Source: Leucobacter ruminantium (GTDB lineage: Bacteria; Actinomycetota; Actinomycetes; Actinomycetales; Microbacteriaceae). Taken from it: 39,915 nucleotides of DNA. Below are positions 7,126 to 12,626 of this stretch, piece after piece; the first letter of the stretch is position 1; every line of letters begins with the position of its first letter. The position numbers and the translations under genes are program-made. The DNA lies in NCBI RefSeq assembly GCF_017565705.1, contig NZ_JAGDYL010000021.1, forward strand, positions 1 through 39,915, given 5' to 3'. Below the pieces are notes generated by a model. That model was given only the letters and a program-made list of their open reading frames with translations. It did no database searches and was not told the DNA's origin.

Positions 7126-7407
7126 TCAGAGTCCTTTCCTGATTTGTTCTTCTTGCTGGCGTCCGAAATCTGCGAGCAAGTCTTCGATATGCGCACCGGT
7201 TTCGGTGCAGTACGCCTCGAGGGTGGCCCCGAGGTAGGTGAGGGTGATGCCGAGCACGTCGAGGAGGAACGCGCCACGGACTTCTGCCGGTTGTTCGAGC
7301 ACTGCGTCTCGGACAAGGCAGAGCGTGTTCTGTGGGGTGTCGATCGTGTCGGAGGTGATCGCGGCCAACGCTGCACGCGCCACCGCTTCTCGGTAGTCGG
7401 GGGTCAT
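7126..7407 (-). CDS. Small operon protein, unknown function
   Basis: A 93-residue, largely helical protein starting MTPDYREAVARAALAAI and ending FGRQQEEQIRKGL. The ATG at 7407 overlaps the upstream stop codon (ATGA) and is preceded by AGGAGGG, so I prefer it to the longer frame starting at 7461. It ends 2 nt before the scaffold start, which indicates translational coupling from the ATPase through to the scaffold. No motif is recognisable. Its size and position between replication and capsid genes would suit a head-assembly or packaging adaptor, but that is only positional. Confidence 0.7.
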   Translation of the reverse strand: MTPDYREAVARAALAAITSDTIDTPQNTLCLVRDAVLEQPAEVRGAFLLDVLGITLTYLGATLEAYCTETGAHIEDLLADFGRQQEEQIRKGL

Positions 7408-8903
7408 GGGTTGGCCCTCCTGTTCTGTGTCGAGAGCCGCTTGCGGCAGGTATCGGAGCAAGTGATCGCGTGTGGCCGCTTGCCCTCAAGGGAGCCCCCG
7501 CATACCGCGCAGACCCGTGATTCAGAGGGGTCAGGGCTGACAATTGCGGGGAGGGCTGACGATTTCGTCAGGGCTGTTTTGTCAGTGCTGAGATCCGCAT
7601 GATTCCGCGGAGAATCAGGCCTGATAGGGAGGGCTGACGATTTCGTCAGGGCTGACTGCACTGCGAGCCTGTACCGGGTCCGGTCCTGCCCTTGGTACTG
7701 GTCGGCCGCGACCTCGATTGCGCCGCTCTCGACCAGCTCGGTCACGGCGACCTCGAAGTGCTCGCGCAGCTTCGCGGTGATCTTCGGGCGCAGCGCGCCA
7801 GAGCCTATCCACTCGTCGCCGAGCTTCGAAACGATGCGTTCCTTACACTTCGCGACGAGGTGGTCATCGGTCTTCACGACGGCTTCGGCTCGCAGTTCGG
7901 CCCGCTGCGCGTTCGCTTGCCGAGATACCGCCGTGAGCGCGTCTACGCATTTCTGTCTGGTCTGGTCTGAGTGCTGCATGATGACGCCAGCGAGTTCCCA
8001 GTCCTCGTCGTTCACGTCTCCCCGCATTTCGAGAAGTGCAAGGGCGGCCGCAACTTTCAGTCGCGATAGGAGTGCGTGACCGTCGAGTGCGTGCCCGTCA
8101 CCTCGGAGCCGCTGCACTTGAGCCCGCTCAATGGCGGTCCAAGCGGTGTCACACACCTGCATCCCCCGCATCCCCGACTCCGAGTTCGGGATGACACTAG
8201 GTGCCGGGTTCTCCCACCGGATCCGGGCAGGCGGTGCCGGTGCCCGATCTGGGGCGTCGGGGTCCTCGGTTGAAAACCAAACAAACCTCTGCGGGGTGCC
8301 GCCCGCGGCGTCGTCGAGGATCGCAGCGGACCTCGCAGGCTGCACGCCCACTATGAGCGCCGCACGATAGCTGTGCGCCTCAACAGGAAGAGAGGTCGCA
8401 CGGTCTCGGTTTTGAAAGCCAAGGCGCTCACCTGACCACATCTTCCTTAGCTCTGGCATGAGCGAGGATCCGGCACGCGAACCGAGCGCGGACAAGGTAT
8501 CTACCTCGGCGACCTCGAACAGCACGCCGTCGGTGTGATGCACGATCTCGGTGCCGTCTTCGCCCTTGACCCGTTCGACAAACGCTGCGCTGATGCCCTC
8601 GCCTGAACCGAGGGTGCGGTGGTCGGCGCGGACGAGCCTGTCTCCCCTAAAATCGAGAAGATCTGCCGCGGCCGCAATTGATGCGCCCTTCCCTCCTCCG
8701 CTGATCCCGACCAGGCTCACGAAGAGGTTGCAGGATCCTCTACCCCCGACAATCGCTGGGAGCGACACCTTGGGGTCCACTCTGGCAATTACCATCGCCA
8801 GGACGGCGCCCAGCGTGCTCCACGGTGACACTCTGCGGGCTCGCGCTTGTTGGTGGATCGCTACGAGGTGTTCCCGAACGCTCCAAAACTGTTCTGCTGT
8901 CAT
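7404..8903 (-). CDS. DUF3987-like P-loop ATPase, likely replicative helicase
   Basis: This 499-residue protein has a Walker A motif, GISGGGKGAS, at residues 66-75, followed by a RecA-like ATPase region (VEAHSYRAALIVGVQPARSA; GGTPQRFVWFSTEDPD), resembling the DUF3987 helicases of mobile elements. A winged-helix-like region lies near residues 360-420. The C-terminus carries a probable zinc finger (CAVC, then CSDTCRKR). No primase domain is present upstream of the ATPase. A serine/leucine-rich linker contains the peptide ALTKSSALP twice, encoded by a 28-bp DNA repeat. ATGA overlaps couple it to both neighbours. It probably drives replication of the excised element. Confidence 0.75.
   Translation of the reverse strand: MTAEQFWSVREHLVAIHQQARARRVSPWSTLGAVLAMVIARVDPKVSLPAIVGGRGSCNLFVSLVGISGGGKGASIAAAADLLDFRGDRLVRADHRTLGSGEGISAAFVERVKGEDGTEIVHHTDGVLFEVAEVDTLSALGSRAGSSLMPELRKMWSGERLGFQNRDRATSLPVEAHSYRAALIVGVQPARSAAILDDAAGGTPQRFVWFSTEDPDAPDRAPAPPARIRWENPAPSVIPNSESGMRGMQVCDTAWTAIERAQVQRLRGDGHALDGHALLSRLKVAAALALLEMRGDVNDEDWELAGVIMQHSDQTRQKCVDALTAVSRQANAQRAELRAEAVVKTDDHLVAKCKERIVSKLGDEWIGSGALRPKITAKLREHFEVAVTELVESGAIEVAADQYQGQDRTRYRLAVQSALTKSSALPIRPDSPRNHADLSTDKTALTKSSALPAIVSPDPSESRVCAVCGGSLEGKRPHAITCSDTCRKRLSTQNRRANP
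7549..7654. repeat. Two 28-bp repeats with an inner palindrome
   Basis: An identical 28-bp sequence occurs at 7549-7576 and 7627-7654. Its centre, CTGACGATTTCGTCAG, has 7-bp inverted arms, and further TCAGGGCTGA or related words occur at about 7530, 7567 and 7645. They lie inside the 3' part of the ATPase gene and encode ALTKSSALP twice. Clustered palindromic repeats next to a replication gene could be an origin, but a purely protein-level duplication is also possible. Confidence 0.6.
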
Positions 8904-9220
8904 GCTGCCTCCTTCCAGGCAGTCCTCCCCGAGTCGCTAAAGAATTGCTCGTCCTCGGTCTGGAAATATTCGTCGAGGCGGCGCTGGTATTCCTCGCGCC
9001 GATCCTTCGGTGAGTACGCGGCGAGATAGGCCCGATCAAGCTGGCGCTCGTACTCGCGGGCCTGTTCTGCCGCGTAGGCCATGCCCTCGGCCCAGCCGAT
9101 CGAGATGAACTGCTGCACCGCGAGGGGTAACTGCCAGATCGACAGTTCCCCTCGCTGCACGGCGTCGGCCCACTGGTCGAGATGACGCTCAGCCACCTCG
9201 GAGATCGTGAGCTTGCTCAT
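8900..9220 (-). CDS. Small helical protein, unknown function
   Basis: A 106-residue soluble protein. The first part (MSKLTISEVAERHLDQW) and the QFISIGWAEGMAYAAEQ segment predict amphipathic helices, followed by a charged region (DRREEYQRRLDEYFQTEDEQFF). I do not recognise a family. The stop overlaps the start of the ATPase gene (ATGA), and the start lies 8 nt after the preceding gene. It is therefore an internal member of the early operon, and a helper to the replication ATPase is conceivable on position alone. Confidence 0.65.
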   Translation of the reverse strand: MSKLTISEVAERHLDQWADAVQRGELSIWQLPLAVQQFISIGWAEGMAYAAEQAREYERQLDRAYLAAYSPKDRREEYQRRLDEYFQTEDEQFFSDSGRTAWKEAA

Positions 9221-9228
9221 GGCGGGCT

Positions 9229-9765
9229 TCAGAGCGCTGCCTCGAACGCAGGGCTGCCGGGCTCAGTGTGACGTTCGAGCTTGACTCCGTTGAGCTCGTC
9301 GCAGCGGGCCTGCATTCGTTCGAACGCTTCCGCGAGTGCTCGCGCCTGCACGACACCATCATGAGCATCAGCCAGATCGTCGGCATCAGCCCACGCAGTC
9401 CACCCTTCATCGAGGAGATGCGCGTGCACGACGAAGCCATCGCCCTCGACTTTCTGCAACCGGCACGGATGGAACTGTTCACCGTTGGTCCACTCGTGCT
9501 CGTCCTCAACGCACTCGTCGATCGTGCACGGCCGCATGTCTGGCTCGTTCTCGAACACGATCTCGAGCTTGTAGCCGAGCGCCCGCGTGATGCTCGCCAC
9601 GTCGACGACGGTGAACTTGCATTCCGTACCAGCGAGTTGCCGGACGAGACGCGCATATGGGATCCCCGAGAGGACCGAGAGCGAGCGCATGCTCAGCGAC
9701 GACTCAGTAGTGAGCCGTTGCAGATTGCGTTGCACGAGCTCCGGGGTAACCACTGCACCACTCAC
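9229..9765 (-). CDS. HTH-containing protein of the satellite operon
   Basis: A 178-residue protein whose first 65 residues form an XRE-like helix-turn-helix (SMRSLSVLSGIPYARLVRQLAG, then FTVVDVASITRALGYKL). The rest contains a small domain with CTIDECVEDEHEW and a probable strand pattern, of unknown role. The GTG at 9765 overlaps the previous stop (GTGA) and has GAGGAGG upstream. Being inside the excisionase-replication operon, it may be a second regulator acting after the main repressor is relieved. No enzyme motif is visible. Confidence 0.68.
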   Translation of the reverse strand: MSGAVVTPELVQRNLQRLTTESSLSMRSLSVLSGIPYARLVRQLAGTECKFTVVDVASITRALGYKLEIVFENEPDMRPCTIDECVEDEHEWTNGEQFHPCRLQKVEGDGFVVHAHLLDEGWTAWADADDLADAHDGVVQARALAEAFERMQARCDELNGVKLERHTEPGSPAFEAAL

Positions 9766-10037
9766 ACCGACACCTCCTCGACGCCGTATTCCTCACCCAT
9801 GAACACCAGCTGCGCTTGCAAGCTCGCGATCAGGTCGCGCGCCTCAGCGGGATCGAGGTAGATGGCCTCCCCGTAGCGACCGGGGAAGTTCAGCACGAGA
9901 TCGTGACGGCCGAGCCATTCCGAGTAACCGATGCGGGTGATGACGGTGCTGCCGCCGTGGTTTACGGTGCTCTTCATCGTCGTGTCGAACTCGTCGGTCT
10001 GGCCGTTGACGGTGGCCTCCGGTACGATGGTGGTCAT
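9762..10037 (-). CDS. Small unknown protein of the satellite operon
   Basis: A 91-residue protein with a beta-rich centre (STVITRIGYSEWLGRHDLVLNFPG) and a C-terminal helix (LDPAEARDLIASLQAQLVFMG). The ATG at 10037 has AAGGAGA 5 nt upstream and is preferred. An in-frame ATG at 10118 overlapping the excisionase stop would add 27 residues. No family is recognised. It couples to the next gene by a GTGA overlap. Similar small proteins are common beside excisionase genes in actinobacterial phage elements, with unknown roles. Confidence 0.65.
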   Translation of the reverse strand: MTTIVPEATVNGQTDEFDTTMKSTVNHGGSTVITRIGYSEWLGRHDLVLNFPGRYGEAIYLDPAEARDLIASLQAQLVFMGEEYGVEEVSV

Positions 10038-10110
10038 CGGATCTCCTTCGTAGTGGTTGGTGCTTCGGTTCTTGATTGCCCCGGTTGCCGCCGGGGCTTT
10101 CTTCATTCGG

Positions 10111-10338
10111 TTAGTCATTTGCGGGCTCCATCTCCCCAAAGAGCGCAAGGAACTTTGCGCGCGGGATGACGATGCGGCGACCAAGCTTGATCGCGGGAAT
10201 CGTGCCGTCTTCGATGCCGACCGTCACGGTTCGCGGATCGACGCCGAGCGCGGCCGCAGCCTCCTTTCTGGTGATCGTCAGCGCCTTGGATGCGCGCAGA
10301 CTGGCGAGAGTGTCGACCTCCTGGATAGTGGTGGACAT
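10111..10338 (-). CDS. xis: Excisionase-like helix-turn-helix protein
   Basis: The 75-residue protein has a MerR/HTH_17-type DNA-binding unit: LTITRKEAAAALGVDPRTV, then a wing reaching IPAIKLGRRIVIPRAKFLAL. This is typical of recombination directionality factors and of excisionase-family regulators. It is the first gene of the leftward operon. GGGAGGGGG precedes the ATG at 10338. A TTGACA-N17-TAGCTT promoter lies at 10388-10416. It would bend the att region with the integrase to excise the element, and may also act as a regulator. Excisionase and small MerR-like activator cannot be told apart by sequence alone. Confidence 0.75.
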   Translation of the reverse strand: MSTTIQEVDTLASLRASKALTITRKEAAAALGVDPRTVTVGIEDGTIPAIKLGRRIVIPRAKFLALFGEMEPAND

Positions 10339-10352
10339 GATGCCCCCTCCCT

Positions 10353-10440
10353 GTTTCTAATTCCGGGATCCTGTGCCCGTATTTGAGAAGCTACACGCCA
10401 TCACTTGCCGTGTCAAGTTCCGGGATGTATGTTTCTAGTT
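10353..10440. promoter_or_regulatory. Overlapping divergent promoters and operators (genetic switch)
   Basis: Leftward: TTGACA (10416-10411), 17-bp spacer, TAGCTT (10393-10388). Rightward: TTGCCG (10405-10410), 17-bp spacer, TATGTT (10428-10433), 7 nt before the repressor ATG at 10441. The two -35 boxes abut and the promoters overlap, so they should exclude each other. TTCCGGGAT occurs at 10361-10369 and 10418-10426, and GTTTCTARTT at 10353-10362 and 10431-10440. AGAAAC at 10448-10453 adds an inverted partner. These are candidate repressor operators. Confidence 0.7.
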
Positions 10441-11040
10441 ATGGAACAGAAACGAAAGCGTGGCACGGGTCCCGGGCCATCAAGCCGGCACGTTGCCGCA
10501 AACCTCCGCACCCTCCGCAAGAATCTGGGTATTGACCTGCGGGAGCTATCAAGACGGCTCGGTGTCCTCGGTCGCCCGATTTCAGCTTCTGGCCTTAGCC
10601 GAATAGAGAATGAGGAGCGTCGCGTAGATGCCGACGATCTCTTTGCGCTGTCGCTAGCGCTTGAGGCGATGCCCTCGGAGGTACTCGCGCCCACCCCCGA
10701 CACTGAGGTTCCCACTGCGGTGCCAAGCATTTACCTATGGGAAGAGGTGCGAGCTTGGATCGGCGGAGAGACAAAACTCACCCCTGGCGATTTGTGGCTC
10801 TACTGGGAGCGACAGGAGGATGATTTGAAGCGCAAACTACTCAGTGCGCAAGGCACCATTGAAGCAATGGACGGCGGACGGCGAAATAGTAGAAACCGGC
10901 ACGTCTACGAGAAGCAGGTAGCAACAATTCAGGGCAGGCTCGACCTGGTTCATGATCGGCAGGCGCTCTATGATTCTCTCGATCTGGCGGACTCGCAGTA
11001 TCAACTCGCAGAAGACCTCGCCAATGATGAAGCAGGTTGA
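10441..11040 (+). CDS. XRE-family repressor
   Basis: The 199-residue protein begins with a basic tail and a helix-turn-helix of the Cro/CI type (about residues 15-65: NLRTLRKNLGIDLRELSRRL, then GLSRIENEERRVDADDLFALSLAL). The C-terminal half is helical with a coiled-coil-like stretch (WERQEDDLKRKLLSAQGTIEAM), possibly for dimerisation. There is no peptidase-type cleavage motif, so RecA-style autocleavage is not evident. Start at 10441 follows TATGTT at leaderless spacing. It overlaps the integrase start by 17 nt, so both are expressed together during quiescence. It probably keeps the leftward replication-capsid operon off. Confidence 0.8.
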   Translation: MEQKRKRGTGPGPSSRHVAANLRTLRKNLGIDLRELSRRLGVLGRPISASGLSRIENEERRVDADDLFALSLALEAMPSEVLAPTPDTEVPTAVPSIYLWEEVRAWIGGETKLTPGDLWLYWERQEDDLKRKLLSAQGTIEAMDGGRRNSRNRHVYEKQVATIQGRLDLVHDRQALYDSLDLADSQYQLAEDLANDEAG

Positions 11041-12235
11041 GAAGCGTTCGCGCCGCCGCGGGAAAGGTTCGTTGCAGTCCTACACCACAAAGGCCGGCCT
11101 GCGGTGGCGGTTTCAACTCTGGATCCCGATCGACCCTGAGCAGCCAGAGCTCGGTGAGAAGAAGTACAGCCGAGGTGGCTTCGCAACGAGCGACGAGGCC
11201 GATGACGCGATGCAGGAGGCGATCCTCAAGCGCAAGAACGACGAGAAATTCCATGGCGTGACACCGACCCTCGCGGAGTACGGTGCTGACTGGCTCGACG
11301 CGCTCACGCTCGAGCCGTCCACGATGAAGGGCTACCGCCGGCAGTTCAACAACTACCTGGTGCCGCACCTCGGCGCGAAGCCACTCGACAAGATCACCGG
11401 CCCTGCGGTCGGCAAGCTCTACAAGCTGCTGCGCGAGCGCGGCGGGAAGGACGGCGCACCACTCTCCGCAAACACGGTAAACAAGACCTCGATCACGCTT
11501 GCAGCGATCCTCGACGCAGCGATGGAAGACGGCTTCATCGTGAAGAACCCCGCCAGGCTCAAGAAGATCGTGAAGGCACCCACCGGCCGCGACATTCGGG
11601 CCGAGCGCGAGGAGATGGTGACCTGGACCGCCGAGCAGCTCAAGGCGTTCATCGAGTGGGATCGCGACGTGTACGAGGACGAGCTGTTCCCGCTCTGGTT
11701 CACGTTGGCGCGCACCGGCATGCGCCGCGGTGAAGCGCTCGCGCTGCAGTGGCGGGATCTCGACTTCAAGTCCGGTCGCATCTCGATCCGGCGCGCAGCC
11801 GACAGCGCTACTCGCGGGCGCACGAAGGTGCCGAAGTCGGGCGGTGCTCGCGTGATCGACGCCGATGCGCAGCTCATGACCACGCTCAAGACCCTGAAGT
11901 CGACCCGCGGCGGGATCGCTCTCGACCTGGCCCGACCGACCGCGTTCATTTTCGGCCACGATGACGGCCGGCTACGTGACCCGGTGCTCATCAGCAACCG
12001 GTGGATCCGCCGCATGGCGGCCGCGAACAAGGCGCTGCCGGATCTCCCCCGGATCCCGCTGCACGCGCTCCGCCACACTCACGCGACTCTGCTGCTGCAG
12101 CTCGGCGAGTCGCCGAAGGTGGTGCAGGAGCGCCTCGGGCACGCCTCCATCTCGATCACGATGGACATCTACAGCCACGTCAACCCGACGATGCAGCGGG
12201 CCGCCGCCGACCGGTTCGCAGCGCTGCTCGAGTAG
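11024..12235 (+). CDS. int: Tyrosine site-specific integrase
   Basis: A 403-residue recombinase. The N-terminus (about 1-70) has the AP2-like arm-binding pattern (GSLQSYTTKAGLRWRFQLWI, KKYSRGGFATSDEADDAM), followed by a core-binding SAM-like domain and the catalytic domain. Catalytic residues visible are Arg near 234 (TGMRRGEAL), Lys (KVPKSGG), the HALRH motif near 346, GHAS, and Tyr near 383 (MDIYSHV). It integrates the element into tRNA-Tyr, whose att core lies 87 nt past its stop. ATG at 11024 or 11027, overlapping the repressor gene, is chosen as start; the frame extending to 10952 would overlap more. The complete set of catalytic residues suggests it is active. Confidence 0.92.
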   Translation: MMKQVEKRSRRRGKGSLQSYTTKAGLRWRFQLWIPIDPEQPELGEKKYSRGGFATSDEADDAMQEAILKRKNDEKFHGVTPTLAEYGADWLDALTLEPSTMKGYRRQFNNYLVPHLGAKPLDKITGPAVGKLYKLLRERGGKDGAPLSANTVNKTSITLAAILDAAMEDGFIVKNPARLKKIVKAPTGRDIRAEREEMVTWTAEQLKAFIEWDRDVYEDELFPLWFTLARTGMRRGEALALQWRDLDFKSGRISIRRAADSATRGRTKVPKSGGARVIDADAQLMTTLKTLKSTRGGIALDLARPTAFIFGHDDGRLRDPVLISNRWIRRMAAANKALPDLPRIPLHALRHTHATLLLQLGESPKVVQERLGHASISITMDIYSHVNPTMQRAAADRFAALLE

Positions 12236-12240
12236 GGCTT

Positions 12241-12259
12241 GCCCCATATTTCGCCCCAT
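12241..12259 (+). promoter_or_regulatory. Right candidate integrase arm sites, GCCCCAT-N5-GCCCCAT
   Basis: Heptamers start at 12241 and 12253, repeating the spacing and orientation of the pair at 4367-4385. They lie 63 bp inside attR, just after the integrase stop codon. Confidence 0.65.
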
Positions 12260-12265
12260 AGGCAT

Positions 12266-12316
12266 GAAAATAGCCCCTGACTTTGGAGCTTCCACTCCTG
12301 GTCAGGGGCTATTTTC
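12266..12316. terminator. Bidirectional terminator supplied by the element
   Basis: A 16-bp perfect stem pairs 12266-12281 with 12301-12316 around a 19-nt loop, with GAAAATAG/CTATTTTC at the base. It ends integrase transcription on the plus strand. On the minus strand it also lies 6 nt beyond the tRNA-Tyr 3' end, replacing the terminator displaced to 4184-4220. Confidence 0.85.
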
Positions 12317-12321
12317 TTGCT

Positions 12322-12343
12322 GTGGCGGGTGAGGGATTCGAAC
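12322..12343. other. attR, 22-bp integration repeat
   Basis: Identical to 4226-4247. It forms the T-arm and acceptor 3' strand of tRNA-Tyr, so integration restores a complete tRNA sequence. Confidence 0.85.
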
Positions 12344-12404
12344 CCCCGTAGGCAGTGCCAGCTGATTTACAGTCAGCCCCCTTTGGCCGCTCGGGTAACC
12401 CGCC
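12323..12404 (-). tRNA. tRNA-Tyr (GTA)
   Basis: The minus strand folds into a class II tRNA of 82 nt. The acceptor GGCGGGT pairs with ACCCGCC, the anticodon stem-loop CTGACTGTAAATCAG gives anticodon GTA (12370-12368), a long variable arm follows, and the T-loop is GGTTCGAATCC. CCA is not encoded. The 3' third is contributed by attR of the integrated element. Confidence 0.95.
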
Positions 12405-12502
12405 GTCGGCCGTGCGAGCACGACCAGGAATCAACTGTAGCGTTTCGGCCGCGCGAAGGGAAATCGGGGCCGCGAGGCGAACGCACCGGCCGCACAACGC
12501 GC

Positions 12503-12608
12503 GCCGAACGCACCGCGCCAGACGTACACCGCCCACCGCCGAACACCCACCGCGCACCGCCGAACGTACACCGCGCACCGAGCACCGCGCACCGAACGCA
12601 CCGCGCAA
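12503..12608. repeat. Degenerate short-unit tandem repeat
   Basis: The gap between tRNA-Tyr and the PutA-like gene is filled with CCGAAC- and CACCGCGCA-type units, repeated four to five times with variable spacing. No gene, promoter or clear terminator is visible in 12405-12626. It is best read as slippage-prone low-complexity DNA. Confidence 0.6.
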
Positions 12609-12626
12609 ACAACCGACGCTCCCCGG

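Larger units (their letters stand above)
4226..12343. mobile_element. Integrated 8.1-kb phage-satellite-like element in tRNA-Tyr
   Basis: The element is bounded by identical 22-bp repeats at 4226-4247 and 12322-12343, which match the 3' end of tRNA-Tyr from the T-loop onward. It encodes an integrase, excisionase-like protein, repressor, replication ATPase, scaffold-like protein and HK97-type major capsid protein, plus small unknown genes. There is no recognisable terminase, portal, protease or tail gene, and the length is far below a complete siphophage. Several parts (4.3-5.4 kb, 10.4-11.0 kb) look clearly lower in GC than the host, and the host-abundant octamer GAGGGATC is absent. All this supports recent foreign origin. 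A decayed prophage is the alternative, but all the operon genes look intact and tightly packed. Confidence 0.85.

Noticed and set aside
7549..7654. The two repeats considered as a CRISPR array
   Set aside because: Only two long copies exist, inside a coding frame and encoding a peptide repeat; no spacer series or cas gene is present.
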